Below the pieces are notes generated by a model. That model saw only the letters and a program-made list of their open reading frames with translations, was not told the origin of the DNA and ran no database searches. From contig JAQNCU010000168.1 in assembly GCA_029077775.1 (NCBI GenBank), forward strand, positions 1-6,659: DNA of 6,659 bases, in the 5' to 3' direction. This document shows, one piece after another, positions 1 through 6,522 of the stretch. The position numbers were made by a program, and so were the translations under genes. Numbering within the stretch: position 1 is the first letter of the stretch; every line of letters starts with the position of its first letter. The stretch is from Acidocella sp. (GTDB lineage Bacteria; Pseudomonadota; Alphaproteobacteria; Acetobacterales; Acetobacteraceae).

Positions 1-521
1 ATCGTGTCATGCAGCATCAAGGTGACCGGCACGCCATTCTGCTGTGTCCATTGAAAGCGCTGTGGATGCTCAATCTGCAAATGTGAAACGTTGAGATAAC
101 AGCGCTTGATGCCGCGCGCCTGTTGCAAAGCGCGCGACAGAACCTTTCTGCCGCGCAGGAAATCACCCAAAGGCGCGCCAAGTAACCGGGCATTGGGTAG
201 GGGCGCTTTGGGGGGACTGAGCCGGAGTGTCGCAGTGGCCTGCAAATTGAGAGGTTGTCGTAGCCATGTGCCGATAGCCACAAATATCGGATCTTCAGTC
301 GCCTTGGGCATTTCACCCCAGTTGCGCCCGATTTGCGCAAGAAATTCACCTTTGCGCTGCGCAGTAAGCTGGCCAGAAACTTTTGGTAAGGTGAAGACGA
401 GATCAAGCACATCCTGGCGTTGCAAATGCTGCGCATAAGCCCATTCGACACGATCAATGCCTGTCGGCGAGGCCCGCCATGAGCGGGCGTAAATCCTTGT
501 AATATCAAGAAAAATTTTCAT
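1..521 (-). CDS. Glycosyltransferase, N-terminal part (3' end outside window)
   Basis: An open frame runs leftward from an ATG at 521 to the window edge without a stop, giving 173 residues. It begins MKIFLDITRIYARSWRA and continues with PTGIDRVEWAYAQHL (about residues 19-33). The pattern LD-TR-x-R-x-TGIDRVE-AYA is typical of the N-terminus of GT4-like (GT-B fold) glycosyltransferases found in alphaproteobacterial capsule and exopolysaccharide loci. Near the edge it reads NVSHLQIEHPQRFQW and then GVPVTLMLHD, which fits the family's segment leading into its HD(L)IP motif. It would transfer a sugar from a nucleotide donor to a growing surface polysaccharide in the cytoplasm; donor and acceptor cannot be read. 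An in-frame ATG seven codons upstream (542) would add MILLLAS. Neither start has a strong ribosome binding site, and 521 is preferred because MKIFLD matches family starts. The gene is divergent from the KpsS-like gene, suggesting one polysaccharide locus. Confidence 0.8.
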   Translation of the reverse strand, partial: MKIFLDITRIYARSWRASPTGIDRVEWAYAQHLQRQDVLDLVFTLPKVSGQLTAQRKGEFLAQIGRNWGEMPKATEDPIFVAIGTWLRQPLNLQATATLRLSPPKAPLPNARLLGAPLGDFLRGRKVLSRALQQARGIKRCYLNVSHLQIEHPQRFQWTQQNGVPVTLMLHDT

Positions 522-564
522 ACTGGCCAACAACAGTATCATGGCATAACATCTGTTGTCGAGG

Positions 565-627
565 ATCAAACATCAAGGACAATGGATCAAGCCGAGTATC
601 AAAAATATTCAGGACGATTGCAATCAA
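565..627 (+). repeat. Five ATCAA direct repeats
   Basis: ATCAA is present at 565-569, 572-576, 586-590, 598-602 and 623-627, all in the same orientation, with start-to-start spacings of 7, 14, 12 and 25 bases. Two copies are preceded by GG. The cluster sits between divergent promoters, where a regulator could bind, but the unit is short and the local sequence is AT-rich, so chance is possible. Confidence 0.35.
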
Positions 628-693
628 GCTGAATTGGTGATTTAACAAGCTATACCAAGACTTAAAAAATTGTTAGCTGATTTATAATTCCTT

Positions 694-697
694 GAGG
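694..697 (+). promoter_or_regulatory. Ribosome binding site deciding the KpsS-like start
   Basis: GAGG at 694-697 lies 6 bases before the ATG at 704. This favours the ATG over the in-frame TTG at 692, which would sit on top of this site and has no Shine-Dalgarno of its own. Confidence 0.65.
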
Positions 698-703
698 TTT
701 GCG

Positions 704-2005
704 ATGCGACGCATATTGTGCGTGGGGATGCCTTTCGGCCTGTTTTTTAAGGATTTTTCGGCAGCGCTGGTCGCGGCCGGTTGCCATGTAAAACGGGTTG
801 TGTTCGATGCCGGGGATTTTGTGTCGACGCCTGCGCAGCACCGCTTGGTCTATCGTGGCAATGAAGCCGGGTGGCCACGTTTCATCGAGACAATTTTACG
901 CCGCTACAAAATTGATGGCGTCATCACCTTCAATGACGCTCATTTTCGTGAGGCCGGTGCACTGGCAGCGGCAGAGCGGCTCGGTATTCATCGTTATGTG
1001 ATGGAACATGGCTATCTACGGCCTCGTTGGATTACCTTTGAGCGCGATGGCGTGAACGCCGATTCAAAATTGCCGCGCGCCATCGAGTTTTACCGGGATC
1101 AAAACATCGCGCCACCGAGCGATGCGCAATTTGATTTCCGACTGCGTGGGGTGGTGGTCAACACAATCGCGCATTTTGCTGTTGCGATCGCAGGGTCACC
1201 CTTCCTGCGCTATAATTCGCGCTATTACGGCGACTCGATTCGCCAGCAGGCAAGCGGTTATGTTTTCGAGACCCTTCGTCGTCTGAGCCACACGCGCCAC
1301 CGGGAAATGTTGGATATTGAGGCCTTGCGAGCGCCTGATGCCAAACCTTTTCTTTGTCTCTTGCAAAAGCCAGGCGACGTTCAGTTGGTCAGACACTCGC
1401 GGTTCGACGGTAACGCCGCCTTCATTCGTGAGGTTATGCAATCTTTCGCAGCATCAGCACCAGAAAACGCCCGGTTGATCATCAAGCAGCACCCGCTGGA
1501 TTATGGAAAGGAGGGTTGCGACAGGCTCGTATTTAAGCTGGCTGAAGAGCTTGGCATCGCAAGCAAGGTCGCTTTCGTCCGAAATATCAGCATTGAAAAC
1601 ATAATGCCGCTTATTGAAGGGGCGATCACCATCAACAGCACCGCTGGTCTGGCGTGCATTATGGCGGGCAAGAGCGTTAAAAGCCTGGGCCGGGCAATTT
1701 ATAATTTCGAGGGCCTGACCGATCAGAAACCGCTTGATGAATTCTGGCACGGGACGCCACCGCCTTTGGCTTCAGATGTCGCCTGCTTTGTGAATTATCT
1801 CAAAGCCACTTCGCAGTTCAATGGTGGTTTTGAGACCGCTGCAGCCCGCATGGTTCTGGTTCCACTTTTGGTCGATGCGATCAAACAGGACACGCTCGCA
1901 TGGCACCCTGCGGCAAAAGCGGCACCGCTCCAGGAACCACGCGGGCCCATTCAGTCGGTGCATACATCTATAAGGCGTAGATTGGAGACGAGTGGGGGCG
2001 GGTAA
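704..2005 (+). CDS. Capsular polysaccharide protein, KpsS/LipB-like (beta-Kdo transferase family)
   Basis: The 433-residue protein belongs to the capsule synthesis family of KpsS, KpsC and LipB. KpsS and KpsC are cytoplasmic beta-Kdo transferases that build the Kdo linker on phosphatidylglycerol for ABC-exported (group 2) capsules. Visible family motifs are ITFND (74-78), EHGYLRPRWITFERDGVN (101-118), a QKPGD-x-Q-x(4)-HS segment (about 221-232), IKQHPLDYG (260-268), ITINSTAGLA (308-317) and GRAIYNFEGLTDQKPLDEFW (329-348). Length is close to that of KpsS (about 400), with a non-conserved basic/Pro-rich tail of about 40 residues. No signal peptide or membrane helix is seen, as expected. The start is the ATG preceded by GAGG. 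It is divergent from a glycosyltransferase, but no kpsC, kpsM/T or wza-like partner is in the window, so its capsule class is inferred. The exact sugar transferred is unknown. Confidence 0.85.
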   Translation: MRRILCVGMPFGLFFKDFSAALVAAGCHVKRVVFDAGDFVSTPAQHRLVYRGNEAGWPRFIETILRRYKIDGVITFNDAHFREAGALAAAERLGIHRYVMEHGYLRPRWITFERDGVNADSKLPRAIEFYRDQNIAPPSDAQFDFRLRGVVVNTIAHFAVAIAGSPFLRYNSRYYGDSIRQQASGYVFETLRRLSHTRHREMLDIEALRAPDAKPFLCLLQKPGDVQLVRHSRFDGNAAFIREVMQSFAASAPENARLIIKQHPLDYGKEGCDRLVFKLAEELGIASKVAFVRNISIENIMPLIEGAITINSTAGLACIMAGKSVKSLGRAIYNFEGLTDQKPLDEFWHGTPPPLASDVACFVNYLKATSQFNGGFETAAARMVLVPLLVDAIKQDTLAWHPAAKAAPLQEPRGPIQSVHTSIRRRLETSGGG

Positions 2006-2013
2006 GAAGAAAA

Positions 2014-2061
2014 ATCGCCCATGCAAGGGCAAAGTTGCTTTAACGGGCGATCACGGATTTT
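2014..2061 (+). terminator. Possible terminator after the KpsS-like gene
   Basis: Nine bases past the stop codon, ATCGCCC (2014-2020) pairs perfectly with GGGCGAT (2045-2051). Inside the loop GCAA (2023-2026) pairs with TTGC (2035-2038). A short TTTT (2058-2061) follows six bases after the stem. The placement suits an intrinsic terminator, but the U-run is short and offset, so it may instead only protect the mRNA 3' end. Confidence 0.4.
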
Positions 2062-2134
2062 GGGGCTATTTGGGCGTACGCAACAGGTCTGCAATCTCGC
2101 CTTGCCCCTGCAAAGTATCTCCCAGGGCATTGGG

Positions 2135-2200
2135 TGTCAATCAGCGTGCAAAACTTTCCAGATTCCGGGGGTAGACAGCGGCGAATTGTTTCCATTCCGG
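2135..2200. repeat. Imperfect direct repeat resembling an IS21-family end
   Basis: TGTCAATCAGCGTGCAAAA (2135-2153) begins with the TG expected of IS21-like ends and resembles the common TGTCNATCAGCGTGCAAAA-type terminus of that family. It is followed by two imperfect copies with a period of about 34 bases. Copy one has CAGCG at 2142, TTTCCA at 2155 and TTCCGG at 2163. Copy two has CAGCG at 2176, TTTCCA at 2189 and TTCCGG at 2195. Multiple repeats just inside the ends are characteristic of IS21 elements (bound by IstA). No istA or istB gene follows, so this would be a remnant. The family match is from memory and not searched. Confidence 0.4.
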
Positions 2201-2210
2201 TCTGTGCAAT

Positions 2211-2250
2211 CATCCGGCTTTTTAGCTGGAGCACCCCGGATGTTTATTAT
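2211..2250 (+). terminator. Hairpin followed by T-rich tract, possible terminator
   Basis: CATCCGG (2211-2217) and CCGGATG (2236-2242) form a perfect 7-bp stem with an 18-base loop. TTTATTAT follows immediately. It could stop rightward transcription from the KpsS-like gene as a second terminator, or be part of the decayed element. Only the inverted repeat is directly seen. Confidence 0.25.
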
Positions 2251-2326
2251 GAATGCGATTGCCGAAATCCGGGCCTCTTGCAACCCTTTTTCGAATTACG
2301 GTTTGGTGAAGTGAATGTCGGATATT

Positions 2327-2522
2327 GGTCCCGAGTAAGGAGCGTAGCCGTGTGTCATTGCTGATTGAAATGGGACCCGTGCTGCATCAGGCGCAATACG
2401 CTGATAACATTTGAGAAGCTGCTCTTTCAAAGGGGTCCTAATCGGCACCGTTTGGGACCCCGCTCGAAACGCCGATTTCAATATTGAATCAATCAGCTGC
2501 ATGCGCGCCCGCCTGGGGTCCC
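2327..2522. repeat. Cluster of five GGGACC/GGTCCC motifs
   Basis: The motif appears as GGTCCC (2327-2332), GGGACCC (2372-2378), GGGGTCC (2432-2438), GGGACCCC (2454-2461) and GGGGTCCC (2515-2522). The third and fourth copies form an inverted repeat with a 7-bp stem, GGGGTCC/GGACCCC, and a 16-base loop. ATCGGC at 2441 is also inverted as GCCGAT at 2471. TTCAATATTGAA (2477-2488) is a perfect 12-bp palindrome. Repeated terminal boxes of this kind occur at IS21-family ends, but a regulator-binding or hairpin function cannot be excluded. Confidence 0.4.
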
Positions 2523-2621
2523 GGCTTCGGTGCCGAAACACATTCCCCGCTCGCGCCCGCAGGTGGCGGATATCCACTGCCCATGATCGCACAGCTTGCA
2601 ACAACCGGTCACGCCGCGCCA

Positions 2622-3818
2622 TCACCGATGACGCCGCGGCAAAAGTAGCATTGGCCCATAGCTGAAGGCAAAGCCGAGGAATCCGGCAACCCAAAGACAG
2701 GCCGAAATGACAAGCAGCGGCAGCATCCAAATTAACGCAAAGGCTGCGGCTATCCGCGTGATCGCGGCGAGCGTCACCAGTGCATAAATCAGCACGGTTG
2801 GCCGATCAGCCGAGAGCGCCCGCCCGACATGGCCGCGTGTCGCACGTGTCATCACCGCCAAGATCATCGTGCCAATCGCCCCTGCTGTTAGCGCGTGAAT
2901 GGCCGCACTCACCGGCACATCAGCCCCAAAAACCGACAGACCGAGCAGTGCCGACCCCAAGACCAGCCATGCATAGCCGATATGAAGCACCAGCAAAAGC
3001 GGTTCTGCCGCAGTTGCGAGGCCACGCCAGCGCAACATCCGCCAGAGATTGATTGCCGCACCGATCAGCAGCAAAAGGCCAAACACGCGGAATGCCGGCA
3101 GAAACGCCCAGCCCATCAGGCCAACATGGAGAATGCCGAGGGCTATCTTGTCGATCAGACCATGGCTGGCGGGTAATGTCGACCCAGGACGTTTGGCCAG
3201 CCAGTTGCGGGTGAAGCTAGGCACGATCCGGCCCGCCATCACCGAGACCAGCATGATGATGGCGGCCAGACCCAACCGCCATCCCAACCCCGGCGGCACG
3301 TCGACGCCATTGGCCTCAAGGTGCATGAGCAGATTGGCGATGCCAAGCACGCTCACCGGTGCGACCACTGTCAGATTGCGCCAGTTCTTTCCAGCGATGA
3401 TTTCGCGGGCGACGACCCCCACCAGGGCAACCGGAAACGACATATCTGCCACTATGGCAAGCCATGCAGGGAAATGCGCGGAGACCAGGCAGGCGATACG
3501 TCCCAGCAGCCATAATCCGGCAAGCAGCGCCAAAGGGGTCCCACTCACAGGAAGCCGACCCGTCCAGTTCGGGATGGCGGTCAGCAAGAAGCCGGCAATC
3601 GCCGCCATAACAAAGCCGAACAGCATTTCATGAATATGCCAGGTGAGCGGATCAAACCGGCTTGGCACCACCCATCCCGTCAGCAGCATGTAGATCCAGA
3701 GCGCCAGCGCTATCGCCGCCCACAGACCCGCCGCCAGAAAAAATGGCCGGAATCCCTGCGTGAACAAGGCTGGCACACTACGCCTGTGCGGGGCGGCAAT
3801 TCTGGAAGTCATCGTCAT
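2622..3818 (-). CDS. nnrS: NnrS family membrane protein (nitric oxide response)
   Basis: The 398-residue protein is strongly hydrophobic, with about 12 probable membrane segments. It carries the conserved motifs of the NnrS family: GFRPFF (22-27), WHIHEM (60-65), AIAGFLLTAIPNWTG (73-87), GRIVPSFTRNWL (196-207), HIGYAWL (279-285), HALTAGAIGTM (308-318) and MTRATRGHVGR (323-333). NnrS proteins bind haem and copper in the inner membrane and help cells withstand nitric oxide during nitrate and nitrite respiration; the biochemical reaction is not settled. The conserved histidines (60, 62, 279, 308) are present, so it looks intact. The start is an ATG at 3818 with GAGGA (3823-3827) four bases upstream. 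It is the last gene of the leftward regulator-narK-CopD-like-nnrS operon, 21 bases after its neighbour. No clear terminator follows it. Confidence 0.93.
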   Translation of the reverse strand: MTMTSRIAAPHRRSVPALFTQGFRPFFLAAGLWAAIALALWIYMLLTGWVVPSRFDPLTWHIHEMLFGFVMAAIAGFLLTAIPNWTGRLPVSGTPLALLAGLWLLGRIACLVSAHFPAWLAIVADMSFPVALVGVVAREIIAGKNWRNLTVVAPVSVLGIANLLMHLEANGVDVPPGLGWRLGLAAIIMLVSVMAGRIVPSFTRNWLAKRPGSTLPASHGLIDKIALGILHVGLMGWAFLPAFRVFGLLLLIGAAINLWRMLRWRGLATAAEPLLLVLHIGYAWLVLGSALLGLSVFGADVPVSAAIHALTAGAIGTMILAVMTRATRGHVGRALSADRPTVLIYALVTLAAITRIAAAFALIWMLPLLVISACLWVAGFLGFAFSYGPMLLLPRRHR

Positions 3819-3839
3819 GTGTTCCTCACGTTGACCTTA

Positions 3840-4316
3840 TTAGAAAATTGTCCATCCCTGACTGCCGGCGACCGCACCGAAGATGGTGATAAGACTGAGC
3901 GTCAGCAAAACCAGGTGTCCCCAATACATCCACGTGAAGGCGTTGCGCGGCGTGGCCGTCGCCCAGCTTTTGAAACGGCGCGCCACGATGAGGGGTTCGC
4001 CCACGAACAGCACGAAAGCAAACACCAGCCACAGGCTCACCATCGCGTGCATCCACCAGAAATGTGACGAGGTGAACCTACCCCATAGATCAAGGCGCGC
4101 GAGCATGTAGAGGCCGGTTGCGCCGACGACGATGGCGGCGATCCGTGCTTGCCTGGAAAATCGCCGTTCAATGGCATGAAAGGCTTGCAACCAATCGGGG
4201 CCAAGGTCGCCACGACGGATCGCCGGCAGCACTATGGTGGTCGACATGGCCACGCCGCCGATCCAGATCACAACGCCAAGCACGTGCAAGGCCCGTGCGA
4301 AGATAACATCGTTCAT
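3840..4316 (-). CDS. Small CopD-like four-helix membrane protein
   Basis: The 158-residue protein has four likely membrane helices (about 8-29, 58-73, 86-108 and 127-150). The first helix carries HVLGVVIWIGG (11-21), a pattern typical of CopD-like and related haem- or copper-associated membrane proteins. Histidines at 11, 90 and 134 lie in or at helices and could bind haem or metal; H47 and H85 lie outside. The function is unknown; the position between narK and nnrS suggests a role in nitrate or nitric oxide metabolism, or in metal/haem supply to such enzymes. The start is an ATG at 4316, with GGAGAGG (4324-4330) seven bases upstream. It follows narK by 60 bases and precedes nnrS by 21. No frameshift or missing part is seen. 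The CopD assignment rests on pattern resemblance only; a cytochrome b-like or purely structural role is equally possible. Confidence 0.8.
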   Translation of the reverse strand: MNDVIFARALHVLGVVIWIGGVAMSTTIVLPAIRRGDLGPDWLQAFHAIERRFSRQARIAAIVVGATGLYMLARLDLWGRFTSSHFWWMHAMVSLWLVFAFVLFVGEPLIVARRFKSWATATPRNAFTWMYWGHLVLLTLSLITIFGAVAGSQGWTIF

Positions 4317-4376
4317 GAATTGGCCTCTCCGTGCTGCGCGCCAAGGGTGGCGCCGCCAAGACGTCTTGTTGCCAGG

Positions 4377-5636
4377 TTACGATAAAACCCGCTTGTCGCC
4401 GCCCATCACGGCTATGTGGCGAACCTCCGTGAGATAGGACCAGATCAGCGAGACCCAGACAATGCCATAGAGCAGCATGAAGCAACTCGAATAGATGCCA
4501 GTCAGATCAAGCATGATGCCAAACAGGATGGGCAGCAGGAAACCACCGAGGCCCCCGGCAAGCCCTACGATGCCTGACACCGGACCCATGTTCGTGGGGA
4601 AGTCGTCACCAATATATTTGAAAGTCGATGCCATGCCGCAGGCCAGCGCGACGCCCAGTATGAAAAGCAGCGCCGCAAAGCCCCAGGCAGGCAGCCCCAT
4701 ATGCAGTGTCAGCGGCCCGTGGATGGTGTGGATCGTGAAGTCGGTTCGCGGATAGGACAACAGGAACAGGCAGACCCAGGCGACCCACAGCACCCACCAT
4801 GTGACATTATGTGCACCGAAACGGTCTGAGAGATAGCCGCCAAAGGCACGCAGAACGCCCGCAGGGAGTGCAAAACTCATCGCCATCAGCGCCGCCTGAC
4901 CCAGGGGGAAATGGTATTCGTTAACAAAATATTGCGGCAGCCAAACGGCAGTTGCCGTGAACCCGCCGAACACGATCGAGTAATACTGGCAATATTTCCA
5001 GACACGCGGATCGCGCAGAACCGCCAATTGCTGGCGCAGCGGCATGGTTCTCCCCGAGATTCCCGGATCGGGAGCGGAGAGGAACCAGAACAACGCTGCC
5101 GTGATCAGCAGCGCAACGGCATAGGCACGGGGCACGCTTTGCCAGCCATAGGCGGCCACCAAGGGCGGCGCGACGAACATATTGATGGCAGCGCCGGTCG
5201 TGCCAGCACCAAAAACGCCCATCGCAAGGCCCTTTTTTTCTTTCGGGAAGAAGCGCGAGGTATAGGGTGTGCCGACCGCGAAAGACGCGCCTACCAGTCC
5301 GAGGGCCAAACCCAGCAGCAGGAACTGCCAAAGCGCCGTGGCGTAAGAAGACATCCAGAGTGGCACAGCGCAGAAAACAAGCAGGATAAACATGACGATG
5401 CGCCCGCCGAAGCGATCCGTCCAGATGCCGAGCGGTAGCCGGAACAGAGCGCCGGTCAGGACTGGCGTTGCCGTCAGCAAGCCAAATTCCGAGGCGTTGA
5501 GTCCGAGTTCCTTGCGGATCGGGATGCCGGTGACCCCGAACATCAGCCAGGCCGCAAAGCATACGGCAAAGGCGAGTGTGCTGACCAGCAGCACTCGCAT
5601 GGCGTCGCCAGATGGAATGGGGACGGCTTTATCCAT
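4377..5636 (-). CDS. narK: Nitrate/nitrite transporter NarK (MFS)
   Basis: The 419-residue protein is a major facilitator of the nitrate/nitrite porter family with about 12 membrane helices. Key features are FRLPLG-x-WTDRFGGR (65-79), a glycine-rich nitrate signature ending GLVGASFAVGTPYTSRFFP (113-131) followed by GLAMGVFGAGTTGAA (136-150), and a second signature GIVGLAGGLGGFLLPILFG (355-373). Arg66 and Arg263 (in LRAFGGYLSDRFG) correspond to the two substrate-binding arginines known from E. coli NarK. The length and compact loops resemble NarK1-type proton/nitrate symporters more than the longer E. coli NarK antiporter, but the mode cannot be fixed. It would supply nitrate to the cytoplasmic active site of NarG, which is encoded divergently nearby. 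The ATG overlaps the last 8 bases of the upstream regulator, implying coupled translation; AGGA (5646-5649) lies 9 bases before it. Confidence 0.95.
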   Translation of the reverse strand: MDKAVPIPSGDAMRVLLVSTLAFAVCFAAWLMFGVTGIPIRKELGLNASEFGLLTATPVLTGALFRLPLGIWTDRFGGRIVMFILLVFCAVPLWMSSYATALWQFLLLGLALGLVGASFAVGTPYTSRFFPKEKKGLAMGVFGAGTTGAAINMFVAPPLVAAYGWQSVPRAYAVALLITAALFWFLSAPDPGISGRTMPLRQQLAVLRDPRVWKYCQYYSIVFGGFTATAVWLPQYFVNEYHFPLGQAALMAMSFALPAGVLRAFGGYLSDRFGAHNVTWWVLWVAWVCLFLLSYPRTDFTIHTIHGPLTLHMGLPAWGFAALLFILGVALACGMASTFKYIGDDFPTNMGPVSGIVGLAGGLGGFLLPILFGIMLDLTGIYSSCFMLLYGIVWVSLIWSYLTEVRHIAVMGGDKRVLS

Positions 5637-6441
5637 GATCAGGTTTCCTGTCTTGAAGGGGTGAAATCGGTTCTAATCCATCGATCAGCGGATCAAGCTG
5701 GAAGCGGGCACGCGCTGCGGCGACATCCGCGATCTGGACGTCCTCGCCGTGGATCACCATGCCAAACCGTGCCATGCCTGACAGCGCCCGCGAAAATGTC
5801 TCGCGCGTCATTCCAAGATGCGACGCGATGAGGTGTTTTTTGACCGGTAGCCGGATGGTAATATCGGTGTCAGACGATCCGATAAGAGCCACAAGATAGC
5901 AGCCCACCCGCTCCTCGCTCGAACGCAGCATGAGGTTTTTCTGCAAGCGCACCTGACGGCGATATTGGGCTGTCAGACAGCGCAGCACCGCACAACACAA
6001 CTCATGGTCGGATGCGACTGCCGCGCGAAAAACCTCGGCGGGAATAAGTAGCAGTTGGGCTTCTTGATAGACACGCGCGCGCACCAAGTAGGGCTGACCA
6101 CCAAGGACGGCAGCGGGAACAACCAGATCAACCGGGTGCAACAGCTCAACAAGCGTCTCGGTCCGATCACGCAACCCGAGCAATTCAATGGTGCCGGCAA
6201 GGAGGAACTGCGCAAACACGGGGGTATCAGCCTGCTCGAAGATGATGCTTCCTGCAGCCACATTGTGCAACATGGATTGGGCGGCCAGCGCATCCAGGGT
6301 CCGGCTTGCGACCTGCCGAAGCCAGACGACACGCGCGAAGGCGTCACGTGCGGCGGATCGCCCTCGCGGTTCGGCCATAGCCGAAATGGGGCTGTCTGTT
6401 TGAGGTGCGTCCAAGCAGGCCCCCACCGGATTTCTTGCCAT
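5629..6441 (-). CDS. Crp/Fnr-family regulator, NarR/NnrR/Dnr-like
   Basis: From the ATG at 6441 this is a 270-residue transcription factor. It has an N-terminal cupin sensor domain (AGSIIFEQADTPVFAQFLLAG, broken here as about residues 63-83), a long dimer helix ending NLMLRSSEERVGCYL, and a C-terminal winged helix. The recognition helix contains KKHLIASHLGMTRETFSRAL (about 201-220). The ETFSR core keeps the E and SR residues that make Fnr-type proteins read TTGAT-N4-ATCAA. It lacks the N-terminal cysteine cluster for the Fnr iron-sulfur centre, since its cysteines are at about 9, 149, 150, 155 and 181. That places it with the NarR, NnrR and Dnr groups, which respond to nitrate/nitrite or NO. 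Overlap with narK favours NarR. A TTG 12 codons upstream lacks a ribosome site, while GAGGA lies 11 bases before the chosen ATG, a rather long spacing. A perfect Fnr-type box upstream suggests self-regulation or Fnr control. Confidence 0.88.
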   Translation of the reverse strand: MARNPVGACLDAPQTDSPISAMAEPRGRSAARDAFARVVWLRQVASRTLDALAAQSMLHNVAAGSIIFEQADTPVFAQFLLAGTIELLGLRDRTETLVELLHPVDLVVPAAVLGGQPYLVRARVYQEAQLLLIPAEVFRAAVASDHELCCAVLRCLTAQYRRQVRLQKNLMLRSSEERVGCYLVALIGSSDTDITIRLPVKKHLIASHLGMTRETFSRALSGMARFGMVIHGEDVQIADVAAARARFQLDPLIDGLEPISPLQDRKPDHG

Positions 6442-6522
6442 TGCCGCAGCTTTCCTCACGAGGGATTTTGCTATCAAGCTGTTTCAGATCACATGTAATG
6501 GCGCAGCAAATCACGCGACGCA

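Larger units (their letters stand above)
522..703. promoter_or_regulatory. AT-rich divergent intergenic region with ATCAA cluster
   Basis: This spacer separates the two divergent polysaccharide genes, so both of their promoters should lie here. It is clearly richer in A and T than the genes around it. ATCAA occurs five times on the plus strand, at 565, 572, 586, 598 and 623. TATACC at 651-656 could be a weak -10 for the rightward gene but has no good -35 partner. No promoter can be placed confidently. Confidence 0.4.
2052..2621. other. Gene-free junction with repeats; possible mobile-element debris
   Basis: This stretch of about 570 bases lies between the stop of the rightward KpsS-like gene and the stop of the leftward nnrS gene, so it is downstream of both. 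Open frames are present but none resembles a known family or has a good ribosome binding site. It contains an IS21-end-like imperfect direct repeat, a hairpin, a cluster of GGGACC/GGTCCC motifs and a 12-bp palindrome. A decayed insertion-sequence junction is the best guess. Confidence 0.5.

Noticed and set aside
17..508. Closed open frame of about 163 codons on the minus strand
   Set aside because: It overlaps in another frame the glycosyltransferase frame that runs off the window edge. That frame carries recognisable family motifs, while this one is composed of low-information Arg/Ser/Cys-rich sequence.
556..569. TTGTC-GAGG-ATCAA as an Fnr site for the capsule genes
   Set aside because: It matches only 8 of 10 fixed positions and lies in an ATCAA-rich stretch, so it is likely coincidental.
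683..688. TATAAT as a -10 box for the KpsS-like gene
   Set aside because: A start from it would fall on the ribosome binding site at 694-697, and no -35 sits at the right spacing, so it is unlikely to be the working promoter.
2296..2730. Minus-strand open frame of about 144 codons across the junction
   Set aside because: It overlaps the end of nnrS in another frame, has no recognisable domain and is Arg/Ala-rich as expected of a chance frame. It also crosses the repeat cluster.
3049..3633. Long plus-strand frame opposite nnrS
   Set aside because: It is antisense to a well-supported nnrS and has the Pro/Arg/Ser-rich composition of a shadow frame, with no domain.
4911..5562. Long frames on both strands inside narK
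   Set aside because: They are out-of-frame readings of narK, whose own frame has clear nitrate porter signatures throughout.
6442..6477. TTG start for the regulator at 6477
   Set aside because: No ribosome binding site precedes it, and it would leave a leader of only about 11 bases from the predicted start site. The ATG at 6441 has GAGGA upstream.
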